Counted from the stretch's first letter, positions 33,801 to 39,568 are shown. The stretch is 64,000 nucleotides of DNA from Sipunculus nudus (GCA_026874595.1 CM049319.1:53270917-53334916), one strand, 5' to 3'. Translations and numbers: made by a program. Notes: a model not told the origin generated them from the sequence alone.

Positions 33801-35266
33801 TTAGGTAACTGTCTGTTACAAGCACGTCTCTTTTACAGAAATACAGACCCCTCTCTATTACAGACACCTCTCTATTACATACACAACTATTCTAAACAGC
33901 TCGATCTCAATTACAGGCACGTCTTGATTACAGGCACCTGTCTATTACTTACACTTCTCTATATCAGGGTCATTTTCCTGAGAATTTTCATGAGATTCAG
34001 TTCATGATTGCATGAGTCATGTTGTGAACAAACAAACACACAAACAGGCACAAGAACGGGGCTGAATACACACCCACCTGGTAGAGACAAATATAAGATT
34101 TGACACACGTGTAAAATCTGACAAAAGTTCATGAATGCTGATCAATATGTACTTTGTTACTTGTCCGCACCCAAACCATGGTGATTATTGGATTAAGATT
34201 AGGGTTGTGGGTGTACCAGGATTTATAGTCCGTTCCAGTACCCCTGTCCACCTGTTTTTTCGCGATTATTTATTTGTGAACCAAAGAACGCCAAAACTTT
34301 TTGACCTTGGGGAAGAAAGAGGAAAAAGTGTTATTAACTATTATGGAAAGAATAGCCTACCTTATGTAATTTTCCTGTAAACAATTTAAAACCATTTTAT
34401 GAGTAACTAGTCTATTCTTTAGCGACATCTTGCCACTAATCTGATAAATGGGCATATCAGGGGATAGTGATGAGGTCATAATAGACGTGACGTACTAAAG
34501 AGGCACCAACATTCACGGTACCAATAATCAAGAGCTGCCGACCTCTGTTTACAGCGAGAATTGTATTCTTCGCGTGCATGCGCTTCACTGTTACGTCACA
34601 TTACTTTATATCCAAATCCAAGGAGGATAAACAATGGCCGCATATTAGGGACGCCATGAACCACGGATATATATGAGACATGTCAGCCAGGCCGTAAAGT
34701 AAATAATATTTATATCTTAAGTAGGTAAGGTACCAAAAATTACGCTTTTGCCTCTTTATGCCAATGGTGCAAATTTTGTTTGCCAAATTTGTCTTATGTA
34801 GAGATAATCACGAAAAATCAGGTGGACAGGGGTACAGGAACGGACTATAGTTAAATGCTAATTGAGAACAAACCATGTATGCTTTGTATTATTTTTTTAT
34901 TCCCTTGGATCACAAACAGAAAAAAAGCATGTGATCTTAAATTTGACATTTTTTGTGACATTTGCAAAGCATTATACCAAGCAAACGGTATAGAAAATAG
35001 TATTATTATTGTTATTATTATTGTAGGGTTATAGAAGTTGTTGATGGCAGATAAAAGTAAAACAGTGTGAAAATCAGGGTTTCTGTTATTATTATATCCA
35101 TCCTTGCTTTTACAGGTATTTAATGGTTTCAATGAAGGCAGACCAGACTTTGCACCAACCTACAAGTATGACTTGTTCTGTGATGATTATGACACAAGTG
35201 AGAAGAACCGGGTTCCTGCCTGGACAGATCGAGTCCTGTGGAGGAGGCGCCCTCTACCATTGACAG
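3575..35266 (+). CDS. Synj: Synaptojanin, partial gene (14 exons plus one candidate microexon)
   Basis: This gene encodes a synaptojanin, which removes phosphates from PI(4,5)P2 and other phosphoinositides. In characterised animals it acts on endocytic membranes, notably to uncoat clathrin-coated synaptic vesicles. Joining 3575-3842, 4226-4451, 5083-5166, 6673-6831, 8177-8346, 9296-9377, 9923-10078, 21746-21902, 24975-25163, 26377-26479, 27116-27256, 27860-28052, 32795-32953 and 35116-35266 gives 746 codons without a stop. Every junction is AG/GT and every phase agrees. The translated order is the SAC domain (catalytic [12 protein letters not shown] near residues 309-320 of the visible part), then the 5-phosphatase domain (GTWNVNGG near 460, [29 protein letters not shown]). 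The first SAC exons, the SDHRP motif, the RRM-like region and the proline-rich tail are not in the window. The SAC-plus-5-phosphatase order separates it from OCRL/INPP5B and from SAC1. I cannot tell whether it equals vertebrate SYNJ1, SYNJ2 or their common ancestor, and a single invertebrate gene is likely. Confidence 0.96.
4226..4451 (+). CDS. Synj: Synaptojanin exon B (SAC domain)
   Basis: Acceptor TTTTTCTCCCCAG, donor CAG/GTAATC. The first base completes the Trp of exon A. The translation contains [38 protein letters not shown] and [14 protein letters not shown], one of the most conserved stretches of synaptojanin and SAC1-type phosphatases. The GTRF and [14 protein letters not shown] segments form part of the SAC core fold. 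The exon ends in phase 0 after 75 full codons. Confidence 0.96.
4900..5082 (+). repeat. Tandem splice-acceptor cassettes upstream of exon C (41-44 bp units)
   Basis: Four consecutive units of alternating 41 and 44 bp each end in a pyrimidine-rich (T)TTTCCAG or TTTGCAG followed directly by GT. The AG ends fall at 4912, 4953, 4997, 5038 and finally 5082, which is the true acceptor of exon C. Units share GTGATA-TGAGGTATGTGTTACC. This is a local minisatellite made from the 3' splice region itself. Confidence 0.8.
5083..5166 (+). CDS. Synj: Synaptojanin exon C (SAC domain)
   Basis: This is a short 28-codon exon, phase 0 at both ends. Its translation begins [19 protein letters not shown] and ends LFWEQPGFQ, the [13 protein letters not shown] signature of SAC domains. 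The acceptor TATTTCCAG/GTAATC is the last of a series of tandemly duplicated acceptor-like cassettes immediately upstream (about 4900-5082). Only the last leads into conserved protein sequence, which fixes the exon start at 5083. Confidence 0.95.
5194..5735 (+). repeat. Family B dispersed repeat, copy 1
   Basis: It begins with TATACGCCCATCTATGACGGG and ends near GTGATGGGCACCACATGCAG. It matches 10448-11005 colinearly (CTATGACGG head, GGCTTTGATGG, ACTCAACAGAAATA, CAGTTTCTCA, GTGACGGGCATATAATGCA tail). It is non-coding, and the head has the GTCCGTC-rich start common to mollusc interspersed repeats. Confidence 0.7.
5736..6672 (+). other. Intron between exons C and D, non-repetitive remainder
   Basis: No gene, RNA or named repeat is recognised. 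The sequence is AT-rich. The short open frames (for example 6118-6330) have no recognisable similarity and no neighbouring splice logic with the synaptojanin phases. Confidence 0.4.
6673..6831 (+). CDS. Synj: Synaptojanin exon D (SAC domain)
   Basis: Acceptor GGCTATTTCAG, donor CAG/GTATCA, 53 codons, phase 0/0. The translation starts [20 protein letters not shown] and continues to [19 protein letters not shown]. The AFDRH segment and the [12 protein letters not shown] block are typical of synaptojanin SAC domains. The frame stays open for about 70 codons on either side, but only the part between the splice sites is conserved. Confidence 0.95.
6895..7200 (+). repeat. Family E dispersed repeat, copy 1
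   Basis: It matches 27465-27745: the GGGACTACTTGTCTCAACT region, ACACCTTCTGTTTACAT, GTCCTTACCACAAAAA, and TTTATACCTACGC occur in the same order in both. There is no ORF of note. Both copies lie in synaptojanin introns in the same orientation. Confidence 0.65.
7668..8050. mobile_element. Long terminal-inverted-repeat element (about 383 bp)
   Basis: The left end (ACCAAGTTTGTGGCAGCTAT...) is the approximate reverse complement of the right end (...ATAGCTGTGACAGATTTGGT). The inverted similarity continues for about 75-80 bases with mismatches, including ATTCAG and CTCTGG blocks. The middle carries two TGATTGGT motifs. No ORF is present, so this is a non-autonomous, MITE-like element. Target-site duplication is unclear. 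Confidence 0.65.
8177..8346 (+). CDS. Synj: Synaptojanin exon E (SAC domain, before the catalytic loop)
   Basis: Acceptor TTGCTTGTAG, donor CCAG/GTAATC. The translation includes [20 protein letters not shown] and ends [11 protein letters not shown], with a split Ser codon (AG+C). The FDYH motif and the step to FxSNG match the segment that precedes the CX5R active site in this family. There are few long open frames around it, and it was located by homology plus phase (56 codons plus 2 nt). Confidence 0.93.
8703..8876. mobile_element. Family F inverted-repeat element, diverged copy
   Basis: The left arm GAAACCTCTGCTTTGTATAG and the right arm GGCTATACAAAACATCAGTT are inverted to each other. The inner TTATAATCAGACCAATGAGA matches the copy at 1628-1842. 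It contains CACCAGGGGGAGCAC, a CTCF-like string. Confidence 0.55.
9296..9377 (+). CDS. Synj: Synaptojanin exon F (SAC catalytic CX5R motif)
   Basis: Acceptor TTTTCTGTTGCAG, donor GAG/GTATGT, 1 nt plus 27 codons. It encodes [18 protein letters not shown] followed by [17 protein letters not shown] is the SAC-family CX5R(T/S) catalytic signature, with the nucleophilic Cys and the Arg both intact. The SAC domain is therefore predicted to be an active 4-/3-phosphatase, unlike vertebrate synaptojanin-2-type proteins or INPP5F, where activity must be judged case by case. Confidence 0.96.
9819..9837 (+). repeat. Poly-G run of 19
   Basis: An uninterrupted G homopolymer lies about 85 bases before exon G. 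Such runs form G-quadruplexes readily and are often mis-sized in assemblies. Confidence 0.9.
9923..10078 (+). CDS. Synj: Synaptojanin exon G (SAC domain, C-terminal part)
   Basis: Acceptor TGATTTTACAG, donor AAG/GTATGT, 52 codons, phase 0/0. It contains [20 protein letters not shown] and [14 protein letters not shown]. The [15 protein letters not shown] block is the conserved end of the SAC catalytic domain. The next exon is 11.7 kb away. A run of 19 G (9819-9837) lies about 85 bases upstream of the acceptor. Confidence 0.95.
10448..11005 (+). repeat. Family B dispersed repeat, copy 2
   Basis: It carries the head GCTTGTCTATGACGG and the tail GTGACGGGCATATAATGCAC, and matches 5194-5735 throughout. 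It is non-coding and sits in the 11.7-kb intron between exons G and H. Confidence 0.7.
11006..13617 (+). other. Intron G-H, unassigned 2.6 kb
   Basis: No gene is seen. It contains a (AAT)n-type microsatellite at 11494-11523 and a weak internal duplication around 12645 and 12781 (both TTTTAAATCAGATA followed by a CAGGAAT block). The reading frames are short and uninformative. Confidence 0.45.
11494..11523 (+). repeat. AAT microsatellite
   Basis: A run of ATA/AAT triplets with one interruption (ACAAT) spans 30 bases. Confidence 0.85.
13618..14280 (+). repeat. Family D dispersed repeat, copy 1
   Basis: The head ATTTTTAGCGAACCTGTGAG is followed by CTTATGCGATGGCACAGCGT and CGTCCGTC, then AGAGCTAGCAGCTCCAAATT. 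The same order recurs at 14511. There is no coding capacity. Internal similarity to the second copy includes the ATCTCAGAAACCGTCAGAGC region. Confidence 0.7.
14413..14452. repeat. Perfect 40-bp palindrome
   Basis: The 40 bases read identically on both strands. Each 20-base half is TCTAGACAATGTGTCTAGAC or its reverse complement, and each half contains TCTAGA-type inner palindromes. There is no spacer at the centre (ACGT). It lies between two family D copies. Confidence 0.95.
14511..15070 (+). repeat. Family D dispersed repeat, copy 2
   Basis: It starts GCATTTTTGGTGAAACTGTT and continues AGCTTATGCAATGGTGTGGC and GTCGTTCGTC, the same layout as 13618. Both copies have the same orientation and are separated by about 230 bases that contain the 40-bp palindrome. 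Confidence 0.65.
15071..16735 (+). other. Intron G-H, unassigned 1.7 kb
   Basis: No gene, RNA gene or repeat family is recognised. The longest minus-strand frame (15799-16146) has no recognisable motif. Confidence 0.4.
16740..17070. mobile_element. Possible inverted-repeat element (about 330 bp)
   Basis: AAAGGGGTGTTTCCATGT near the left end and ACATGGAAACATCCCTTAAT near the right end are inverted to each other. A second inner pair (GGTGTTTCCATGTG at 16796 and CACATGGAAACACCC at 16985) nests inside. It is non-coding, and the arms are imperfect. Confidence 0.45.
17071..18950 (+). other. Intron G-H, unassigned 1.9 kb
   Basis: No gene is seen. There is a short stretch resembling degenerate mollusc repeat text around 17965-18070 (CACCCCGGGTTTGTGACCAC, then CCACAATTGCGACCACCCCC). 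It is similar in style to the CACCTCTCTATTACAGACAC repeats but not alignable by eye. Confidence 0.4.
18955..20345. repeat. 28-bp minisatellite, about 50 copies
   Basis: The unit is AAAACATAACCACC then AACAAACATGGGTG (28 bp), imperfectly repeated for 1.4 kb with frequent single-base changes and occasional 27- or 29-bp units. Because 28 is not a multiple of three, the long minus-strand frames over it are artefacts of low stop density. It is entirely intronic to synaptojanin. Confidence 0.92.
20346..21745 (+). other. Intron G-H, final 1.4 kb
   Basis: No gene is recognised before the exon H acceptor. AAGCGCCATCTGCTGGTCAT at 20770 reads, on the minus strand, as a CTCF-like motif. The rest is AT-rich. 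Confidence 0.4.
21746..21902 (+). CDS. Synj: Synaptojanin exon H (end of the SAC domain)
   Basis: Acceptor GTTATGTTTTACCAG, donor ATG/GTAATT, 52 codons plus 1 nt. The translation has [20 protein letters not shown], then [20 protein letters not shown]. [22 protein letters not shown] is diagnostic for synaptojanins and closely related SAC proteins. After this the sequence enters the linker between SAC and 5-phosphatase domains. Confidence 0.96.
22958..22970 (+). repeat. Poly-C run of 13
   Basis: A C homopolymer inside the family A copy. It is a likely length-variable site. Confidence 0.9.
23571..23594. repeat. 24-bp perfect palindrome inside family A
   Basis: Each half is TATTCATGAATG or its reverse complement. 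The same palindrome is intact at 63334-63357 and carries one mismatch in the copy at about 940-965. Confidence 0.85.
23991..24974 (+). other. Intron H-I remainder
   Basis: No gene is recognised. The open frames 24029-24350 and 24560-24751 show no motif and no consistent splice signals in synaptojanin phase. Confidence 0.4.
24975..25163 (+). CDS. Synj: Synaptojanin exon I (linker and start of the 5-phosphatase domain)
   Basis: Acceptor TCTTACTTTCAG, donor CCAG/GTAAGA. A variable linker ([18 protein letters not shown]) is followed by [18 protein letters not shown], the first conserved 5-phosphatase motif with the metal/phosphate-binding Asn residues, and by [17 protein letters not shown]. The donor region has been amplified eight-fold as a 51-bp minisatellite directly downstream (25160-25575), so several downstream copies carry an identical CAG/GTAAG. 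Reading past the first donor meets a stop after about six codons, which supports 25163 as the exon end. Confidence 0.95.
25160..25575 (+). repeat. 51-bp minisatellite duplicating the exon I donor (8 units plus remnant)
   Basis: Each 51-bp unit contains ACCAG/GTAAGATCAGATG, then TTGACGTAGGCTGAAGAAG and ATATACCTCAG. GT dinucleotides of the donor recur at 25164, 25215, 25266, 25317, 25368, 25419, 25470, 25521 and (degenerate) 25572. Units are nearly identical, so the expansion is recent. Because 51 is 17 codons, both minus-strand frames stay open across it and give meaningless repetitive ORFs. Confidence 0.95.
25919..26213 (+). mobile_element. Family A element, short internally deleted copy (295 bp)
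   Basis: It begins ATTTTTAGCTCAGCTTACTG, continues with TTGTCCGTCGTCTGTCC, and ends TTGTCAGCTGAGTGTCATGA then CCCATGGGTCACATGT. Both termini of family A are present, but more than 1.5 kb of interior is missing relative to 22124-23990. Confidence 0.8.
26377..26479 (+). CDS. Synj: Synaptojanin exon J (5-phosphatase domain)
   Basis: Acceptor TTATGTTTACAG, donor CCAG/GTATGT. It starts with the last two bases of a Glu codon, then [20 protein letters not shown] and [13 protein letters not shown]. The DIFAIGFEE(I/M)V motif carries the catalytic Glu of the inositol 5-phosphatase family. It ends two bases into a Ser codon. Confidence 0.95.
26480..27115 (+). other. Intron J-K
   Basis: It is AT-rich and unrecognised. 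Around 26506-26575 and 26815-26860 similar words recur (ATTCGC(T/G)AG, TTTTGCGA, GGTTCCATTTTTGCG). They resemble degenerate copies of a 'TTCGCGTTTTTGCGAAA' style invertebrate repeat, at low confidence. Confidence 0.35.
27116..27256 (+). CDS. Synj: Synaptojanin exon K (5-phosphatase domain)
   Basis: The acceptor is ACATGTTTTTCAG/C at 27115. An alternative AG at about 27088 (GTGTTTTCAG) is in the wrong place for the conserved STTNQK start. The translation reads [20 protein letters not shown], then [20 protein letters not shown] and QHAPFI, with a split Arg codon. This is the LVGVCLFVFIRP strand of synaptojanin 5-phosphatases. The donor is ATCAG/GTAGGA. Confidence 0.94.
27465..27745 (+). repeat. 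Family E dispersed repeat, copy 2
   Basis: It matches 6895-7200 in order (TTGCCTCAACTTC, ACACTTTCTGTTTACATGT, AAGTCCTTACCACAAAAAC, ATTTATACCTACGCTG). It is non-coding and sits just before exon L. Confidence 0.65.
27860..28052 (+). CDS. Synj: Synaptojanin exon L (5-phosphatase domain)
   Basis: Acceptor TTCATTCCAG, donor ATG/GTAGGT, 1 nt plus 64 codons. It contains [20 protein letters not shown] and [20 protein letters not shown], followed by [16 protein letters not shown]. These are the GNKG(A/G)V and SHxAAG motifs of the 5-phosphatase family, with the catalytic-site His. It ends FPM in phase 0, directly before the candidate microexon. Confidence 0.96.
28605..28680 (+). repeat. 16-bp tandem repeat
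   Basis: The unit GAAACATAGGTACCAG occurs about four to five times with small changes. It is intronic. Confidence 0.8.
29340..29351 (+). CDS. Synj: Candidate 12-nt microexon of synaptojanin (Glu-Ala-Cys-Met)
   Basis: Between exons L and M, which both meet in phase 0, the sequence TGGTGGTTTCTCAACAG/GAAGCGTGTATG/GTGAGTGT (spaced here by slashes) holds 12 nt between a good acceptor and a near-consensus donor. Inclusion would add four residues after FPM and before GRSLH, in a surface loop ahead of the GDFNYR motif, without shifting the frame. Seen directly: the splice signals and length. Inferred: that it is spliced. It could be a chance pairing in a 4.7-kb intron. Confidence 0.45.
30745..31150 (+). 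repeat. Family C dispersed repeat, copy 2
   Basis: It begins TTGTCCCCGCCCATTGGGGA and contains GTGGAGACATCTTCAGGGGA twice, as the copy at 2700-3112 does. It ends AAGGGGGACAATAAG. Non-coding. The CCCGCCCATTGGGGA head has a short dyad (CCCC/GGGG). Confidence 0.7.
31151..32794 (+). other. Intron L-M, remaining 1.6 kb
   Basis: No gene is recognised. It holds a poly-G stretch at about 31237-31247 and otherwise AT-rich sequence up to the exon M acceptor. Confidence 0.4.
32795..32953 (+). CDS. Synj: Synaptojanin exon M (5-phosphatase catalytic core)
   Basis: Acceptor GTGTTGTGGTACAG, donor AAT/GTGAGT, 53 codons, phase 0/0. The translation starts [20 protein letters not shown], then [16 protein letters not shown] and [22 protein letters not shown] is a defining 5-phosphatase motif, and the Asp and Asn are both present. 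A 17-bp acceptor-like tandem array begins about a dozen bases after the donor. Confidence 0.96.
32965..33975 (+). repeat. 17-bp acceptor-like minisatellite (about 55-60 units)
   Basis: The consensus is CACCTCTCTATTACAGA, imperfectly repeated over 1 kb, starting about a dozen bases after the exon M donor. Each unit resembles a 3' splice site (pyrimidine run, then TTACAG). A few units of the same sequence type occur at 3187-3245 in another intron, so the seed is a dispersed mollusc-type repeat rather than synaptojanin sequence. Confidence 0.92.
34226..34847. mobile_element. MITE with about 46-bp terminal inverted repeats and TA duplication
   Basis: The left end begins TAGTCCGTTCCAGTACCCCT and the right end finishes AGGGGTACAGGAACGGACTA. 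The inverted match runs about 46 bases, through GTCCACCTG and TTTTTCG, with three or four mismatches. TA flanks both ends (34224-34225, 34848-34849), as expected for a Tc1/mariner-type or related TA-targeting element. It is 622 bp long with no transposase, hence non-autonomous. Confidence 0.82.
35116..35266 (+). CDS. Synj: Synaptojanin exon N (5-phosphatase, PAWTDR motif); last exon seen
   Basis: Acceptor CCTTGCTTTTACAG, donor ACAG/GTGAAC, 50 codons plus 1 nt. The translation contains [19 protein letters not shown] and [20 protein letters not shown](S/A)WTDR(V/I)L is the second signature motif of the family. The following exon, expected to carry the YGRAELKTSDHRPV-type segment, is not found anywhere up to 64000. 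The domain is thus split by an intron of at least 28.7 kb, unless the assembly is broken. Confidence 0.95.
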
Positions 35267-35329
35267 GTGAACTAAATATTTAGATTCCGTCAGAAAAAGT
35301 AAAATTTAATTTTTTGTTTCCCGGACAAA

Positions 35330-35405
35330 ATCTGTGAATATTTAATAAGGTCAGAGGTCACCAGGCTTGTTTGTGATATTGCAGTGTTAACTTACCTGGA
35401 ATATC
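35330..35405 (+). repeat. Family B fragment
   Basis: TAATAAGGTCAGAGGTCACC and the following TGTTAACTTACCTGGAAT match the middle of family B (compare 5640-5690 and 10660-10730). It is a short fragment just after the last visible exon. Confidence 0.5.
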
Positions 35406-36235
35406 AGGGCCTGCTCCTCCTCAAAACATTTTTAGCCATAATTGTAGCAAAATTAATTTTATTTTAGCCAAATTCTTGTTTTTATAATCAAAGAACGGAC
35501 CTGTCCAAAAGTCTAAACGTTTCCAAAAGTTGACAATGTGACATGAAACATTGATCATCAGGGCTGTGTACATTTAAAAAGGCCTATAAGGAGCTGTCTT
35601 TCACAGGGTACTGTGTTTTGTTCCTACACAACAATAAAAAATTGTTAAAAAGGAAGTGAATGCAGAATGCCCCGGTAATTTCATCTCACGTTTGTGAAAG
35701 AGACTGACGATGTGGTGACCATGGAAACAGCACAAACATAAAAGGTCCAACCCCATGGCTATCCTCCTTTGAAAAAGCTTTAGCTGATGTCCAAAAGAAA
35801 CTTGGGAGTTTTTTTGTTACATTGTACAAATTTGACCTAGGTCATGATAGTTTATTTGCATAATATGCGCGGGATGCTTGAGGGGTACCTGGGGGGGAAC
35901 ATGTGGAAATAATCATATGCATGAAGTGCCTAGGCCAAAACTGATGATGTCTGTTGGAATCCCTATGCAAATTATTTAGTGTTGTGCATACTCTCAGTCG
36001 ATAAGCATTCAACAGTCACCTATTTGATGAATAAACACATGACTGCACAAATGCAAATCATCACCTGGTGTGCATATTATTTACCAATTAGCATACACTG
36101 ACACAAATTTTACAGCGCAACTGTCATGCCCATGTGTTCCTGAGCAGTGCATTTAAAGACACGGCCTGCAGTGGTCCATTTCTGGCTTGGTTTCATTATG
36201 GAAGATGGACATTAACAAGATTAACTGTGCACATT
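35406..36235 (+). other. Unassigned start of the long 3' intron
   Basis: No exon of the remaining synaptojanin sequence is seen here. The sequence has no long open frame and no repeat family I can match inside the window. Confidence 0.4.
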
Positions 36236-37530
36236 ATTAGCTCAGCTGACTGTAAGTCATCTGAGGTATAGGTAAGGTGCTTTGTCTGTCCGGTCGTCCG
36301 TTAGCAGGGCACAAATCATAACTGCTGATTCTAGAAGCCTGTAACTAAAAACTTATGAAGGTCCATAAAAAATCTCCTTGAATACCTGAAATTAGGTCTT
36401 TGCGACCTATATCCTCTGAGCTATGGGACTTGTAAGTACCCCCTAGAATAATAAAAAATTTGATACAAAACCTCCAATAACGTGATAATTTAGCATGGAT
36501 TGTCATGAAATTTGCCTTGAATATTGACCATGACCAGTTTAGGGAGTTCCCTGAAAAGTGGTGGCGCCACCTGTATTTTTTGTTATTTTAACGAATATTA
36601 TTCAATTTTTTTAACTATAAAAAGGACAACAATCATGTCAGTTTCTCAGCTGTGATTCTATCTTGTGTCCCAAAACCTGGTGTATTTATTGATCACAAGT
36701 GGATGCCCTACAGTAATCACCCTGTCTGTCTGTCTGTCCATCCGTTTATCCACACAAATTTGTTTCCAGATGATAACTCCAGGTGGATTGACTTATGGAT
36801 TTCAAACACGACTTACAAATGGTCCACCACTAAAGGAGAACCTGTATGAAATTTGGGTCATGAGGTCAAAGGTCAGGGTCACAAGACTCACTTATTTAAA
36901 AAGATTATGGCTGCATTTTAAGCCAAGCTTTACATCCCAAACTTTTCATCTAGCACATTTAGCTGACTTGGCAATATTGGGAGAGCATAAATGAATTTGA
37001 AGGTCAAAGGGGCCATCTGTTCACAAGTTAGTTTCCAGATGATAACTCCAGTTTAGTTTGACATATTGGTTTCAAACTTAATTTATATATGGCTCACAAC
37101 TAAAGTGAAAACCCTGTTGCTTTATGTGTCCAAAGGTCAGTGGTCAAGGTCACAGGACCGATTTCTTTAAAAGGAATGTGCATGCATTTCAAGCCAAACT
37201 TTTCATCACAGACCTTCCATCTTCAAGATATTACTCACCTGCCGATAGGGGAAGATTCTTTTCGATTTGGGGTTATAGGGTCAAAGGTCAAGGTCACAGG
37301 GCTGATCCATTCACAAATTAGTTTATGGATGATAATTCTGCATCAGCCAGACAGATTGGCTTCAAACTTGATCTATTAATAACCCACCAATTAAGTAAGA
37401 AACATTTTGATTTTCAGGGTCCAGAGGTCAAAGGTGAAGGTCACAGGACTGTCATTCTGAAAAATTTCTTCAATATATCCTGATAGACAAATACAACTGA
37501 GCCTTGAGTCCCCTGGGTCCCTAGTTTGTA
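36236..37530 (+). mobile_element. Family A element, 1.3-kb subtype
   Basis: The head is TTAGCTCAGCTGACTGTAAG then TCATCTGAGGT, followed by GTCTGTCCGGTCGTCCGTTA. The tail is AACTGAGCCTTGAGTCCCCT, GGGTCCCTAGTTT. The interior contains repeated blocks of GTCAAAGGTCA(A/G)GGTCACAGG about every 240 bases (near 36868, 37134, 37277, 37425), each preceded by a TTCCAGATGATAACTCCA-like block. The element therefore contains internal tandem sub-repeats. Confidence 0.75.
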
Positions 37531-37671
37531 ATTTTTACACTGAATTTCTTTGACATTGGGCAAGACATTTAATCTTCTCTTAGAATTTCATCATTTAAAA
37601 TTTTCTTTCGCCATTCTGGCTGGACTTACGTTTTGGCAAAGTATTATATAAGACACATGGGCCCTGAATAT

Positions 37672-37789
37672 GATTGATTCAAATAAAACAATACAGAAAT
37701 ATAAATCAGTATGATATCTCAATTGAGCACATTCAATGAGGACAGAGGTCACCAGACGTTGGTGGTGGTGCCCTGCTGACTAAACAGAT
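37672..37789 (+). repeat. Family B 3' fragment
   Basis: ATACAGAAATATAAATCAGT and GAGGACAGAGGTCACCAGAC match family B interior text. It is interrupted at 37790 by a family A head, so A inserted into B here. Confidence 0.5.
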
Positions 37790-38155
37790 TTTTAGCTCAG
37801 CTGACTTTCAGTCATGCTGAGCTATAGCCATCACTCTTTGTCCGTCGTCCGTCTGTCCGTTAACTAGGCACAAATCGTAACCGCTGGACCTAGAATCTTG
37901 TAACTTGACATTCTGAGAGGTCGATAAAAAATCTCCTTGGAAACCAGAAATTAGGTCTCTGTTACCCATATCCTTCAAGCTATGGGGCCCCAAAGTACCC
38001 CCCAGAATAGTCAAAAATTTCATACAAAAACTTCAATATCTCATTAACTACATCACTGCTGGTCATGACTTTTGACATACATTTTAATTATGAGATGGTC
38101 CATCAGTTCCTGCAGACTGGTGGTGCCACCTGTATTTTTCGATTTTTGCGAATTT
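37790..38155 (+). mobile_element. Family A element, 5' part only
   Basis: TTTTTAGCTCAGCTGACTTT, the hairpin partner AGTCATGCTGAGCT, and TTGTCCGTCGTCCGTCTGTC identify the head. The match to 36236-36600 (GGCACAAATCGTAAC..., GGTGGTGCCACCTGTATTTT) continues to about 38150, then stops abruptly at the first GCTTGCCGG hairpin of the satellite block. Confidence 0.7.
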
Positions 38156-38384
38156 TTTGCTTGCCGGAAATCTTCGATTTCGGCAAGCATGTTCGTCAGT
38201 TGCGTATGTCTTTTTGTCTCTTTGTCTCTTTGTTGCTTGCCGGAAATCTTCGATTTCGGCAAGCATGTTCGTCAGTTGCGTATGTCTGTTTGTTGCTTGC
38301 CGGAAATCTTCGATTTCGGCAAGCATGTTCGTCAGTTGCATATGTCTGTTTGTCTCTTTGTCTGTTTGTTTGTTTGTTTGTTTG
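38156..38384 (+). repeat. Hairpin cluster 1 (three GCTTGCCGG hairpins)
   Basis: Three units carry arms GCTTGCCGGAAATC and GATTTCGGCAAGC separated by TTC, at 38159-38188, 38235-38264 and 38295-38324. Each is followed by ATGTTCGTCAGTTGC(G/A)TATG and (T)GTCTGTTTGT. A TTTG run closes the cluster. It marks the left edge of the satellite block. Confidence 0.85.
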
Positions 38385-39568
38385 TCACGACTCTCCAGGT
38401 CACACTTTTGCATCAATCAACTTGAAACTTACAGGCTTGATTGACAAACCGATTTCTAGGTGCCCTATTGTTTTTGGTCAACATTGCTCCAAGGTCAAGG
38501 GTCAAGGTCACGACAGGTATGGTTAACGGTTTTTGCACTATAACTTCGCCATAAATAGGCTTATCCACTTCTGCAATAGCTCATTTTTTTCGTCATCACC
38601 TGGCCTTTCTTTTGACATGTAGCTTACTTAAATTTGCCGTTACCATGGTTACATTTTTTTGGGCAAAAATCATGGAAATTGGAAATAACACGACCTTTTT
38701 TTGTAACTTTGTCAATTTTTAAGCTACAGACGTCTGGTTTTGGTCATTATGTACCTTATAGGCAGCTTGACATGATAAAACTGAAAGTCTCGCCAAATCT
38801 CGCACCATTTCTTGCCAAACGAGAGTTTCCGAGATTTCATTAATTATGACCTACAGGCCGCATTTTTTTAACAGTGGCTTTGAAATTGATATATTTTCTG
38901 TCATTTATAAATATCTCGAAATCAATTTTTCATTTTTGGGAAATAGCCACCAGGGGGCGTGGTACATGAAACACTGTAACATATCATTTTTCTGCAATAT
39001 CTAAAAAAATATTAAACGTGACACCATTTTTTTTGTGGTATCTGAAACTAGGAACATTGGCTAATTGCTCCGCACATGTAGCTTTGTACTGCCGTTACCA
39101 TGGTTACCAAATTTTGGGGTAAAACGTGACAACTTGAAAATACGAAGTTTACCTGCTTCTATCTCTGTTGATATTTGCCATAGAAAGGTCTGGTTTTCGG
39201 CGTTAGACAGCATCCGTCTAGTTCTTAGTCATTCAATCGCAAGTCTCGTCATATCTCGCACCGTTTCTCGTGAAACGAGAACACGTGACCATTCAAAGAA
39301 ATGCCTATAATTCTGTCATTTTTCACGCTACAGACACATGGTTTGCAGCGCTGGATAGCAGCTGACACTCGCAGTCACATTCAGGGGTCACATTGTTAGT
39401 CTCGTCAAATCTGGCGCCGTTTTTCGCCAAACCACGAAGACACGTGCCGTCGCCGCAAGTGGCGGCAGGGTCCTTGCGGTGGGCGGCCGGCGTGTGCAGA
39501 GGTCCGTGACGGCCTCTCCGGGCCCCATCTATTATCATACATGTTGGAGGCACAGTCACAACTTTATT
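38385..39568 (+). repeat. Module X, copy 1 (about 1.2 kb)
   Basis: It is nearly identical to 43516-44677 and 55391-56574. Landmarks in order are CACGACTCTCCAGGTCACA, AGGTCAAGGGTCAAGGTCAC, GTTACCATGGTTAC (38639 and 39094), AGCCACCAGGGGGCGTGG (38945), paired TCTCG/CGAGA dyads, and GTGGCGGCAGGGTCC. The 154-residue frame that is open in copies 2 and 3 is interrupted in this copy, which speaks against coding. Confidence 0.85.

Noticed and set aside
33287-34007. Plus-strand frames with repeated [12 protein letters not shown]-like text
   Set aside because: They are produced by the 17-bp acceptor-like array in an intron.
38084-38416. Minus-strand frames with repeated MLAEIEDFRQA text
   Set aside because: They translate the GCTTGCCGG hairpin units, which are non-coding repeats.
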